From NCBI RefSeq assembly GCF_001434475.1, contig NZ_AZGF01000007.1, forward strand, positions 1 to 64,000: 64,000 bases of DNA. Reading direction: 5' to 3'. Every line of letters starts with the position of its first letter. Within the stretch, counting starts at the first letter, position 1. Both the position numbers and the translations under genes were made by a program. This document shows positions 8,463-16,910 of this stretch, one piece after another. The notes below the pieces were generated by a model. That model made no database searches and was not told the origin of the DNA. It saw only the letters and a list, made by a program, of their open reading frames with translations. Source of the DNA: Paucilactobacillus suebicus DSM 5007 = KCTC 3549. Its GTDB lineage: Bacteria > Bacillota > Bacilli > Lactobacillales > Lactobacillaceae.

Positions 8463-9089
8463 GTGTACCGTTTTTTTGATCAACCACAGTTAAATACTTC
8501 TAAAAATTCCCTAACAAGCAGTGAATTAATAGTCTTCAAGAATAAAGATAATCGTTGGAAGAAATGCAAAAATGTTAATCGAGAAATTTTATTAAATCTG
8601 GTACGCTCCATTGGACCAGATTTTAGAACCAAGTTACCATCAGTTTCTATTAATTGTTCACAAAATCAATTTATTGATCCATTAATTTCTGACGCATTGA
8701 TTAGCCTACAACATCAAATTTTTCCACTTTACCTTAGAGTCGAATTAACCACCAACAAATCTATCAACCGCCAAATTAATGCTCTTGTAGCACAGGCCGA
8801 AAACTACAGACAGCATGGTATTCAAATTAGCATCGACGGGGCAGATCAAATTACTAATTTGCACGTTTTAATGCCACTGCTTGAACAAACTCGTGAAATA
8901 AAATTTATGATTCACAAGGATACAAATCCTCAATTAATTAAATTCTGGCAAATAGTAACCAGAAAAAAGCACTTACGCTATATCGTTTATAACGTATCAA
9001 CTAGAGAAGAAAATAACATTTTATATAATTTTACAATTCCATTTAGGCAAGGAACATATTACGGCTTAGGCCATGAACTAAGTATGTGA
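8463..9089 (+). CDS. Degenerate EAL-domain protein
   Basis: 208 residues with the outline of an EAL (cyclic-di-GMP phosphodiesterase) domain but without its catalytic residues. QPQLN at the N-terminus matches the usual start of the fold. SELIVFK stands where the EAL motif should be. The later landmarks are SVSINCSQNQF, LYLRVELT, ISIDGADQ (instead of the DD pair) and FRQGTYYG near the end. It is therefore probably not an active hydrolase; a binding or scaffolding role is inference. GTG at 8463 is 7 nt after GGAGG and is preferred over the ATG at 8430. Stand-alone gene with its own terminator. Confidence 0.65.
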   Translation: MYRFFDQPQLNTSKNSLTSSELIVFKNKDNRWKKCKNVNREILLNLVRSIGPDFRTKLPSVSINCSQNQFIDPLISDALISLQHQIFPLYLRVELTTNKSINRQINALVAQAENYRQHGIQISIDGADQITNLHVLMPLLEQTREIKFMIHKDTNPQLIKFWQIVTRKKHLRYIVYNVSTREENNILYNFTIPFRQGTYYGLGHELSM

Positions 9090-9097
9090 GCCAGCTT

Positions 9098-9137
9098 AAA
9101 GAGGTCACGGATTAAATTAATCCGTGACCTCTTTTTT
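9098..9137. terminator. Bidirectional terminator between EAL-like gene and nox
   Basis: AAAGAGGTCACGGATTAA pairs almost perfectly with TTAATCCGTGACCTCTTT, with A and T tracts on the two sides, between convergent genes. Confidence 0.92.
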
Positions 9138-9149
9138 GAATCTACCTAT

Positions 9150-10487
9150 CTAATTCGACTTTGCAACTGCAGCTTGCGCTAAAATATTCAAATAATTGAA
9201 TGGGCGATCAAATTGTGGTTGGAATAGCATATCAACAAATGCTAAAAAGTCAATTGTGTTTTCATTTTGAATACATACAGAAATTGTATTAGCAGACTGA
9301 GAAACATCATAATCACTCATGAATTGTGCACCAAGAATCTTTCGAGTTGCCTTATCCCATACTAGTGTCATTAGAATTGGCGTTGTCGATGGCATAAATT
9401 CAGGCCGATAATTATCCTCTACCGTGACTGAATCGGCATCAAATCCCTCTGACTTTGCATGTTCAAGGGTCATTCCTGAGGAAACGAGCGTCTTACCATA
9501 CAACTTTAATCCTGAGGATGACTGAGTTCCCATGTATTTTATCGTTGGAGCAAAAATATTAATTCCTGCTAACGTTCCTTGCCGTACAGCGTTCGTTGCT
9601 AAAGGAATATAGGCATCTTTTTTAGTTGGATTATAGTGAACGGCAACTGAATCACCAGCACCATATATGTCAGGATTCGAAGTCTGCATATAATCATTTG
9701 TTTTAATTGAGCCGTCCTTGTTCATGTCAACAATACCTTCGAATAGTTTTGTATTTGGACGAAAACCAATACATAAAATTGCCATATCTGCATCGTATGA
9801 TCCACGATTTGTTTCAACAGTAACTCCGTTTCCTGTATCCTTAAACCCCGTGACCATCTGATCCAACTGGATATTCACTCCATTGTCTTCAAATGTTTTT
9901 GCCAACCGATTCGTATATTCTTCATCAAAATACTTACTTAACATTCTTGGTAGTCCGTCAACAAGCGTAACATCATGATGCTGTTTGTTGTATGCCTCAA
10001 CAAGTTCTACTCCGATATAGCCACCGCCGATAACAACAATTTTCTTCGATTTCTTTGCATTTTCGAAAAGTTTTTTTGCATGATCATAATTTTTGCAAAG
10101 ATATACGTGATCCCCATTGATACCTTCGATAGGTGGAATAACTGGCCACGATCCCGTTGTGACGATTAATTTATCATATGAATCCGTCTTTTTTTCACCA
10201 GTTACCAGATCCGTAACTTTAATTTCTTTATTCTCCGAATCAATCTCAGTTACATCATGTTGCATGTGAACTTCAGCACCTAGCTTAGCAAGTGTCTCCG
10301 GACTTGAATAAAATAATCCCTGAGGATCCTTTACTTCTCCGCCAAGATACAAGGCTATTCCACAAGAAAGAAACGATAAATTATCATTTCTCTCATAAAT
10401 GGTAACTTCTGTCTCTGGATGAGCAGCCAATATTTGATTAGCAGCTGCCGTTCCCGCATGTGTACATCCTACAATAATAACTTTCAT
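9150..10487 (-). CDS. nox: NADH oxidase (H2O-forming), pyridine nucleotide-disulfide oxidoreductase family
   Basis: 445 residues. An N-terminal FAD Rossmann motif starts at once (VIIVGCTHAGT), followed by the redox cysteine in SFLSCGIALYLGG, which forms the sulfenic acid used for four-electron O2 reduction. An NAD-binding motif lies mid-protein (VVIGGGYIGVELVEA), with the second FAD motif (DIYGAGDSVAV) and a dimerisation domain at the C-terminus. It regenerates NAD+ from NADH with O2 in the cytoplasm. CoA-disulfide reductase is a close alternative family. The ATG at 10487 has GGAAG about 10 nt upstream; a GTG at 10496 is too near. A consensus CRE lies 32 nt before the start, implying carbon-source control by CcpA. 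Confidence 0.9.
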   Translation of the reverse strand: MKVIIVGCTHAGTAAANQILAAHPETEVTIYERNDNLSFLSCGIALYLGGEVKDPQGLFYSSPETLAKLGAEVHMQHDVTEIDSENKEIKVTDLVTGEKKTDSYDKLIVTTGSWPVIPPIEGINGDHVYLCKNYDHAKKLFENAKKSKKIVVIGGGYIGVELVEAYNKQHHDVTLVDGLPRMLSKYFDEEYTNRLAKTFEDNGVNIQLDQMVTGFKDTGNGVTVETNRGSYDADMAILCIGFRPNTKLFEGIVDMNKDGSIKTNDYMQTSNPDIYGAGDSVAVHYNPTKKDAYIPLATNAVRQGTLAGINIFAPTIKYMGTQSSSGLKLYGKTLVSSGMTLEHAKSEGFDADSVTVEDNYRPEFMPSTTPILMTLVWDKATRKILGAQFMSDYDVSQSANTISVCIQNENTIDFLAFVDMLFQPQFDRPFNYLNILAQAAVAKSN

Positions 10488-10518
10488 TCTATTCACTCTT
10501 CCTTCACTAAAGTATTAT

Positions 10519-10532
10519 TGAAACCGATTACA
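10519..10532. promoter_or_regulatory. Catabolite-responsive element (CRE) upstream of nox
   Basis: TGAAACCGATTACA fits the CRE consensus TGWAANCGNTNWCA at every position. It lies 32-45 nt upstream of the nox ATG, in the expected promoter or early leader region, so CcpA binding is likely. Confidence 0.75.
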
Positions 10533-10744
10533 ATTTTATTTTACCGCATCTTATTTTAAATGAAAGAGGTTATCGACAATTAAAAGTATTTTTTTGATAT
10601 TAATTTCACATTAAATTATATTTGCGCTATATCACCGATGTTTAGCATATTCTACTATTATCATATGATAAATTAATAGCTTATTTCGTTTAAAAATGGC
10701 CACCGCGTGTTATCTAACTCCGCCATTTTGTATTATTTATCACA
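10533..10744. other. Intergenic region upstream of nox
   Basis: No gene. It must contain the nox promoter; TTTCAT/TAAAAT with a 16 bp spacer is one weak candidate. An inverted repeat AAAATGGC...GCCATTTT (10693-10729, 21 nt apart) is present and unexplained. Confidence 0.4.
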
Positions 10745-10778
10745 TAAAAAAAGAAGTTGAATTTTTATTTCAACTTCC
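10745..10778 (-). terminator. Terminator of the fumC-frdA unit
   Basis: On the minus strand GAAGTTGAA and TTCAACTTC form a 9 bp stem with a short A/T loop, followed by seven Ts. Confidence 0.9.
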
Positions 10779-10801
10779 ATTAAAAACCAAAATTTAATTA
10801 T

Positions 10802-12196
10802 CTACTTCAGTCCAGCAATATACTTGTACACTTGCTGTCCTGCTTGACGTCCAAACACAACTGTTTCAGCGATTGAGTTACCACCGATTCGATTATTGCC
10901 ATGAAGCCCTCCCGAAACTTCACCAGCGGCAAATAATCCACCAATGATTTTTTCATCATTATCTATCACTTCAGTCTCAGCTGTTACATTGATACCACCC
11001 ATTGTGTAGTGAATCGCCGGTGAAACATGAATTGCAAAGAAAGGCCCTTCTTCAATCGCACGCATGCCAGTTTGCCGTCCATACAAACTATCTGTATTAC
11101 GAGCAACATCTTGATTCCATTTCACTTGTGTTTGATTTAAATTATCCGATGAAACACCAATTTGATCTGCTAATTCGGTAATTGAAGCTGCAGACGTAAC
11201 TAAACCAACATGATCATAGAATTCGATTGCCTTAACACGATCTCTGATAGCCTGGTCAAAAATCAGATAAGCACCAGTGCCACCTAAATTATCAATGGCG
11301 GCAGTCACATTTTTTCGTGTGTCTAACTCGTCAACAAATCGTTGTCCCTGATTATTTACAAGTATGGCTCCTTCACCACGAACAGCTTCGCCAATCAAAT
11401 AAACATGGTCAGTGTCTTGCTGAACAGTTGGGTGTACCTGAACCTGATCCATGTCAACAAGTTTCGCTCCTGCCTCAGTTGCTAATGTTATTCCGTCACC
11501 AGTTGCACCAGGTTGATTAGTGGTATTGTAACCGGCTAAATCTGGTCGATATTTCGTAATCAAGTTGGAATTAGCACCAAATCCACCAGTCGCCAAAATG
11601 ACAGCATCACTATCAATATTAAACTGCTGATCTTGTTTGCTGGCTCTTACACCGGTAATTCTGTTAGCATCCTTAACCAAGTGATCTACTTTAATGCCAG
11701 TAAATAGCGGAATTGATGTTTTATCAATTTGTTTGAGCAGTTCATTAATTAAAAATGCACCAATTGGGGCCATTGAACTGGGACGATGGGTTCTTTTCGT
11801 TTTCATTCCCCCAGTGATCGTCAAATCATCTAAAATAATTCCGTGTTCTGCCAACCAGTCAATGGCTAATGCACCATGTTGGGTAAAGTAACGTAGCATA
11901 GCTGGATTATTTTGTTTGCCACCACCTTCAAATGTTTCGTCATAGAAATTATCCATGCTGTCGATAATGTGATGTTCAAGTTGCACACTTGTCTCAGCTG
12001 CATTCATGCCAGATGAAGCACGAGTCGAATTACCACCAATTCGATCCATTTTTTCTAACACTACGGGAGATAGTCCTAGCTCATAGGCCTGGAGCGCACT
12101 AGTCAATCCTGTAGCCCCTGAACCAATGATCACAACGTCATAATGATCTTCAAGTTGACTAATATCGTTTGGTTCAAATATAAATTTTTCTGCCAT
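10802..12196 (-). CDS. Fumarate reductase flavoprotein (flavocytochrome c family, soluble)
   Basis: 464 residues of the FAD-dependent fumarate reductase/succinate dehydrogenase flavoprotein family. Visible are the FAD motif YDVVIIGSGATGLTSAL, GGNSTRASSGMNAA, the QVHPT segment, the active-site GEAVRGEGAI and GQRFVDE blocks, HYTMGGI, and the C-terminal AAGEVSGGLHG/NRIGGNS signature. There is no signal peptide, heme motif or FMN-binding domain, so it is a single-domain cytoplasmic enzyme. It starts 4 bp after fumC with GGAGGA upstream, so malate to fumarate to succinate is encoded as one unit, a sink for reducing power. The physiological electron donor is not evident. Confidence 0.87.
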   Translation of the reverse strand: MAEKFIFEPNDISQLEDHYDVVIIGSGATGLTSALQAYELGLSPVVLEKMDRIGGNSTRASSGMNAAETSVQLEHHIIDSMDNFYDETFEGGGKQNNPAMLRYFTQHGALAIDWLAEHGIILDDLTITGGMKTKRTHRPSSMAPIGAFLINELLKQIDKTSIPLFTGIKVDHLVKDANRITGVRASKQDQQFNIDSDAVILATGGFGANSNLITKYRPDLAGYNTTNQPGATGDGITLATEAGAKLVDMDQVQVHPTVQQDTDHVYLIGEAVRGEGAILVNNQGQRFVDELDTRKNVTAAIDNLGGTGAYLIFDQAIRDRVKAIEFYDHVGLVTSAASITELADQIGVSSDNLNQTQVKWNQDVARNTDSLYGRQTGMRAIEEGPFFAIHVSPAIHYTMGGINVTAETEVIDNDEKIIGGLFAAGEVSGGLHGNNRIGGNSIAETVVFGRQAGQQVYKYIAGLK

Positions 12197-12199
12197 TAC

Positions 12200-13594
12200 C
12201 TATTCCTCCTCGGTACGATCAATATTCGTCATTTTAATTGGGTCAACCCACTCATCAAATTGATCACTAGTGACCAATCCAGACTTCATAGCCGCTTGTT
12301 TCAGTGACGTATTGTTCTTTTGAGCATCTTGCGCAATCTCCGCACTTTGGTGATATCCAATATGAGGAGATAGAGCCGTCACCGTCATCAATGAATGATT
12401 CACAAGTTCCTGCATTCGATCTCTGTTAACTGTTAAGCCGTCAATCATTCGGTCCGCAAAACCAATCATAGTTTCCGTCAGCAAATCAGTGGATTCCAAA
12501 AATGAACTAATAATTACCGGCTTATAAACGTTCATTTCAAAGTTTCCTTGGCTAGCCGCAATGCTGATTGTCACATCATTCCCCATTACTTTAGCGGCTG
12601 CCATCGTAATTGCCTCAGCCTGCGTTGGATTAACCTTGCCCGGCATAATTGAAGAACCGGGCTCATTTGCAGGAATATTTAATTCATTGTAACCAGCACG
12701 TGGGCCACTGCCTAAAAACCTAACATCGTTAGCGATTTTCATCAGATCACTAGCCAACGTCTTCAAGCCTCCATGGACAACGTTCAAGCCTGAATGGTTG
12801 GCAAGTCCCGTAAATTTATTATTATTGGCCGAAAATGGCATTTCATAAAGATCACTAATTTGCTTAGCAATGTTCTCTTTAAATTTTGGAACAGCATTTA
12901 ATCCTGTTCCGACCGCTGTTCCACCAATGGCAAGATCATAAAGAGTCGGTTTTAGTTGTTTTAGATACTCATAATCGTTGTTGAGTGCTCCCACCCATCC
13001 ACTAACTTCTTGACCAAATGTTAATGGCGTTGCATCTTGCAAATGAGTTCGGCCAATTTTAACAACTCTCCAATACTCATCTTGCTTTTGTTTAAGCTCG
13101 GCAATTAAATGTTTGAGCGCCTTTTGTAGTTTTGTAATTGCTAGAGCAGCGGTAATATTCATCGCCGTTGGAAAAATATCATTAGAACTTTGCCCTTTAT
13201 TAACGTGATCATTGGGTAAAATCTCTACGTTAGCATCAATATTATTAGCAACATGACTAATAACTTCATTCACATTCATGTTCGTTTGAGTTCCTGATCC
13301 GGTTTGATAAACGACCAATGGAAATTGTTGACGCATGACTTCATCACTTTCACTAAGTAACGAATCGACAGCCTTAATGATTAAATCTGCCTTATTACTT
13401 TCAATATTATTTAATTTTCGATTAGCAACTGCAGCAGCTCTTTTTAATTGAAGTAACGTTTTAATAAGAGACAACGGCATCGGTTCGCCAGCCCTAAAAT
13501 TTTGGTGACTACGTTGCGTTTGCGGTCCCCACAACGCATCCTTTGGTATTTTGACGGGCCCTAAAGTATCCTCTTCAACACGATAATCTTCCAT
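12200..13594 (-). CDS. fumC: Class II fumarate hydratase
   Basis: 464 residues, normal length for an iron-independent tetrameric fumarase. The superfamily signature GSSIMPGKVNPTQ is intact, along with the GSGTQTNMNVNEVI and TAVGTGLN active-site blocks and SNDIFPTA. It interconverts malate and fumarate in the cytoplasm. The start is the ATG at 13594 preceded by GGCGG; an upstream extension to 13642 lacks a site. The gene is followed immediately by the fumarate-reductase flavoprotein and preceded by the nucleoid protein gene after 65 bp. Aspartase is the nearest alternative, but the N-terminal sequence and context favour fumarase. Confidence 0.93.
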   Translation of the reverse strand: MEDYRVEEDTLGPVKIPKDALWGPQTQRSHQNFRAGEPMPLSLIKTLLQLKRAAAVANRKLNNIESNKADLIIKAVDSLLSESDEVMRQQFPLVVYQTGSGTQTNMNVNEVISHVANNIDANVEILPNDHVNKGQSSNDIFPTAMNITAALAITKLQKALKHLIAELKQKQDEYWRVVKIGRTHLQDATPLTFGQEVSGWVGALNNDYEYLKQLKPTLYDLAIGGTAVGTGLNAVPKFKENIAKQISDLYEMPFSANNNKFTGLANHSGLNVVHGGLKTLASDLMKIANDVRFLGSGPRAGYNELNIPANEPGSSIMPGKVNPTQAEAITMAAAKVMGNDVTISIAASQGNFEMNVYKPVIISSFLESTDLLTETMIGFADRMIDGLTVNRDRMQELVNHSLMTVTALSPHIGYHQSAEIAQDAQKNNTSLKQAAMKSGLVTSDQFDEWVDPIKMTNIDRTEEE

Positions 13595-13659
13595 TGTAAT
13601 CCGCCTTTCAGTTCTTTTCTCTAATCTTAGTTTAATGATCAATCACATTCAACATTATT

Positions 13660-14664
13660 TTATAAACGACTAATCACTTCCTCAACATTTTTAATGCTCA
13701 CAGAAATTGTACCATCTGGATTATTAATAAACTCGATAAGGTTGGGATCCTGATAAACTTCTAACGGAATCGACATTTCAATACCGTTTGAAAGCTTCAG
13801 TTTTTGTTTGCCATATTTTTTCTTAGCAATTGTTTGAATGTCATTAGACACCGGAATACGTGTAGCACTAACCTTTTCAACTATCTGATCATGGAACTCG
13901 GTTTGCGCGACGTGATTATCCTTAAAAACTGTGGCCGCCACAGCCTCTGTGTCTATTAATCCATCATTATCAATTGTTGTACTAATAGCATCCTTGACTT
14001 GATTAGTAACTTCAAATTTTGGTAGTTCATACTTCTTACCAACCTTTTCAGCCACTTTCTTTACAGTTTTAACACTGTCTTCTAATGATGCAATCGGCTC
14101 ACTATCAATCACTTTTGAAGATAGATAGTCGATTTTTTCACCAGAAAAATTGTATTTTTTTTCGATCAGCTCAAATGCAAGATTGTCCACATTAACACTA
14201 AAAGCCTCATCAGCCTTTTGTGTTTTTCCCGATAAAATTGACTGATGTATCATCAAGTCATTAAATACTTTACCATCTTCATCACCAACCATATGCGTAA
14301 ATTGTTGGTGATAATTTATTTTTAAAAATGCCATGTACAACTGAGCATCTTTTTCAAACGTCACAATAAATATGTCTGCGCTGGGAGCATCTTCGCTCTG
14401 AGAGTATACTTCATACCATTTTCTTACAATATCACTACTAGTATTTTCAAAATCAGTGTTTAATTGTTTAATCAAGCCTCCAATGACAGAATCTTCTCTA
14501 ATCACTCCCGTCTTTGTTTGAGCTGATGTAATCTTCTTAATTTTATTAGTTAGATATTCTCGCGTATTGATGTTTTCAAGATCCAACCTTACTTGAGAAT
14601 AGATCGGATCACCAAAACTACGGTCAATAACATGTAAAACTGCTTGTTTCAGATATATATCCAT
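13660..14664 (-). CDS. Nucleoid-associated protein (NdpA/YejK family)
   Basis: 334 residues matching the 37-kDa nucleoid-associated protein family (PF04245 type). It has the typical N-terminal VLHVIDRSFGDPIYS segment and a central ADIFIVTFEKDAQLYMAFLKINY block, with a C-terminal part ending in a nucleotide-like ISVSIKNVEEVI stretch. Family members bind DNA and associate with the nucleoid in proteobacteria; function in lactobacilli is not established. The ATG has TAGGAGAG upstream. It may be the first gene of an operon with fumC and the flavoprotein, or independent; no terminator separates it from fumC. Confidence 0.8.
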   Translation of the reverse strand: MDIYLKQAVLHVIDRSFGDPIYSQVRLDLENINTREYLTNKIKKITSAQTKTGVIREDSVIGGLIKQLNTDFENTSSDIVRKWYEVYSQSEDAPSADIFIVTFEKDAQLYMAFLKINYHQQFTHMVGDEDGKVFNDLMIHQSILSGKTQKADEAFSVNVDNLAFELIEKKYNFSGEKIDYLSSKVIDSEPIASLEDSVKTVKKVAEKVGKKYELPKFEVTNQVKDAISTTIDNDGLIDTEAVAATVFKDNHVAQTEFHDQIVEKVSATRIPVSNDIQTIAKKKYGKQKLKLSNGIEMSIPLEVYQDPNLIEFINNPDGTISVSIKNVEEVISRL

Positions 14665-14730
14665 TAATAACTCTCCTAATCTATTGCGTCACTGTGTATT
14701 ACAATAGCATAGTGAATTAATCAGCTCAAA

Positions 14731-14760
14731 TTGATTTTATTAATATTTCAATGGTATTAT
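14731..14760 (+). promoter_or_regulatory. Promoter of the CytX-like gene
   Basis: -35 TTGATT (14731-14736), 18 bp spacer, -10 TATTAT (14755-14760). The leader is short and shows no thiamine (TPP) riboswitch. Confidence 0.5.
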
Positions 14761-14798
14761 TGCTTAGTTAGTTAACTTTAATTCGGAGGAGTTTTTTC

Positions 14799-15977
14799 AT
14801 GGGAAATACTAAACTTAGTGGCCTGTTTCTGTTGTGGCTTGGTGCATCGATTTCAATTGCAGAAATTGTTACTGGTACGCTTGTAGCACCACTAGGCTGG
14901 ATATACGGTCCAATAGCCATTATTACCGGTCATTTAATAGGTTGTATATTATTCTTACTACCGGCTGGATATATTTCTGCACAACGACACCAAACGGCGA
15001 TTCAAGCCACTGAAATGTCTTTTGGCAAACTCGGTGTCGGTCTATTTTCAATTTTAAACGCTTTACAGTTATTGGGCTGGACAGCCGTGATGATCGTGAA
15101 CGCTCAGTTAGCAATGAATGCCATCAACCAACGCCTATTTAATTTCAAGTCTCCGATATTAATGAGTAGTATCGTTGCGATCTTAATTATTATTTGGCTG
15201 TTATTGAAACACGATTGGCTATTCAGAGTTAATAACTTCATAGTGATCTTACTAGCAATCGGCTCAATTATATTATTATTTACCGTCATCACGAGTGGCC
15301 AGATTGCACCTCACGCTAACCTTGTTGCGATTAGTTTCGGTGGCGCTGTTGAATTAAGCGTCACCATGGCATTATCATGGCTACCTTTGATTGGAGACTA
15401 TACTACAACTACTAGCAAGCCGTTTCTAACCAGTCTTGCCAGTGTTGCCGGATATTTCATCGGCAGCTGCGTCATGTTTCTAATAGGTATGGCAAGCGTA
15501 CTAATTACTAAGAGTACAGACTTTACCACAGTTTTGTCACATTCAAATTTAGGATTGATTGCACTCTTAATCATCGTTTTTTCAACAGTGACAACCACAT
15601 TTATGGACGCATATTCAGCTGCCACAAATATCAATAACCTAACTCATTTTGGTAAAGTAGGAATTTGGGGTAGTGCAATCACTGTCCTTGGACTGGTAAT
15701 TGCACTCACTGTTTCACTTTCGTATTATCAAAACTTTTTATATGCAATTGGGGCCGTCTTTACGCCATTGTTTACTATTGTTTTTGTAAGCTACTTTGTA
15801 TTAAAAGGAAGTCTCCCTGCCTGGATTAACTTTTGCTGGTGGATTATTGGAGTAATATCCTACCACTGGATGCAAACATTGAACCTTTGGAGTGGCCCAA
15901 CACTGGCACTCCTCCTTTGCTTAGGTGCGTGCGTTTCGTTAAACGGATTTTTAATGAAAAATAAATTGCGAAGATAA
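14799..15977 (+). CDS. CytX-like NCS1 transporter (putative hydroxymethylpyrimidine permease)
   Basis: 392 residues and about 12 membrane helices. The N-terminus (WLGASISIAEIVTGTLVAPL, then GHLIGCILFLLPAGYI) and the SFGKLGVGLFSILNALQLLGWTA block are characteristic of CytX-type members of the nucleobase/cation symporter-1 family. These proteins are thought to import the thiamine precursor HMP; purine or pyrimidine uptake is an alternative. GGAGGAG lies about 9 nt before the ATG. No thiamine genes are nearby and no TPP riboswitch is present, so thiamine-linked regulation is not supported here. The nearby ndt and apt genes would fit a nucleobase substrate equally well. Confidence 0.8.
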   Translation: MGNTKLSGLFLLWLGASISIAEIVTGTLVAPLGWIYGPIAIITGHLIGCILFLLPAGYISAQRHQTAIQATEMSFGKLGVGLFSILNALQLLGWTAVMIVNAQLAMNAINQRLFNFKSPILMSSIVAILIIIWLLLKHDWLFRVNNFIVILLAIGSIILLFTVITSGQIAPHANLVAISFGGAVELSVTMALSWLPLIGDYTTTTSKPFLTSLASVAGYFIGSCVMFLIGMASVLITKSTDFTTVLSHSNLGLIALLIIVFSTVTTTFMDAYSAATNINNLTHFGKVGIWGSAITVLGLVIALTVSLSYYQNFLYAIGAVFTPLFTIVFVSYFVLKGSLPAWINFCWWIIGVISYHWMQTLNLWSGPTLALLLCLGACVSLNGFLMKNKLRR

Positions 15978-16071
15978 AAAATTTAAACAAACGTTTCTAT
16001 TATTTATAAGCAACGTCAAAATTCCTAATTCAGTGATTTAATTTATCTAGTTAAAACGTCTACTCATTGAC

Positions 16072-16126
16072 ACATAGGGCCCCGTAAGACTAAAAATTCA
16101 GAATTTAGTCTTGCGGGGCCCTATGT
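16072..16126. repeat. Long GC-rich inverted repeat (23 bp arms)
   Basis: Arms 16072-16094 and 16104-16126 pair over 23 bp with a single G-T wobble and a 9 nt loop. The GGGCCCCG core is unusually GC-rich for this AT-rich sequence. It lies between two convergent genes but lacks a T tract, so it is not a standard intrinsic terminator. It may act as a 3' RNA stability element or be a mobile-element relic. Confidence 0.8.
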
Positions 16127-16184
16127 CATGGAAGCAAAATATCTTTATTACCATTTTTTATAGCAAATTAATATCATTTTATAT

Positions 16185-16814
16185 TTAATTGTTAACGATA
16201 TTGTAAGTTGTCTTACCATCCGAAGCAGTAAACATCGCTGTATTATCATTACCTGGCTCTTGAATACTGATTGAATATCCATCGCCAGCAACCTTTTGAA
16301 GTTGTGTTGAGGTTTTGGTAAGATTTTTAGTAAATGAACTCCAGCCAGCTTGATCTGCCTGATCCGGATTTTTAATAATATAATTCAAAGCTTTCACCGT
16401 ATTACTATCTGTCGGTAAAATTTTATATGTTTTACTGCCACTATCAAACGTGACACCACCAATACTGCTATAATTTTTTTTCAATTGACTTAAAAGATTC
16501 TGCTGTGTGGTTGACTCTGACTGCTGACTTGTTTGACCCGTTAATCCACCTTGATTAGGTGATGAAAAAGATGCTGAAGAGCTTGTACTTGAGACTTGCT
16601 GGCTCACTTGAGAAGATGAACTGGCAGAAGATGATGTACTACCGTTATTCCACATAGGTAATTTAAAAAACGCAAAAATCGCCACGGCTAAACTTACTAC
16701 AACCATAAAGGTCGGCCATGCCCAATTTCCATAACGTTGCCATGAATTCATCAGATAGAATACACTAAGAATTAAAAATAAAACTGCGATAATCAAAATA
16801 AATAAAAAAAGCAT
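16185..16814 (-). CDS. Membrane-anchored protein with Ser-rich linker, unknown function
   Basis: 209 residues. Two hydrophobic helices (about 1-21 and 33-50) are followed by a Ser/Gln-rich low-complexity linker (about 57-110). A folded C-terminal domain (about 110-209) contains YKILPTDSNTVKALNYI and GYSISIQEPGND. Layout suggests an extracytoplasmic domain tethered by a flexible linker. I do not recognise the domain. The ATG has GGAG upstream. The architecture resembles the protein at 62327-62845 (anchor, Ser linker, small domain), although the domains look different. Confidence 0.7.
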   Translation of the reverse strand: MLFLFILIIAVLFLILSVFYLMNSWQRYGNWAWPTFMVVVSLAVAIFAFFKLPMWNNGSTSSSASSSSQVSQQVSSTSSSASFSSPNQGGLTGQTSQQSESTTQQNLLSQLKKNYSSIGGVTFDSGSKTYKILPTDSNTVKALNYIIKNPDQADQAGWSSFTKNLTKTSTQLQKVAGDGYSISIQEPGNDNTAMFTASDGKTTYNIVNN

Positions 16815-16910
16815 GAGACAATAGCTCCTTTGCCGATTGGCATAATTTTAAATTGTTTATGGTCGAGACTTTCGGTACAATTAATTCATTAACTAATAAG
16901 AGGTGCGTAC

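Noticed and set aside
14665-14798. TPP riboswitch before the CytX-like gene
   Set aside because: The conserved CTGAGA/ACCTGA-type elements are not present in this short gap.
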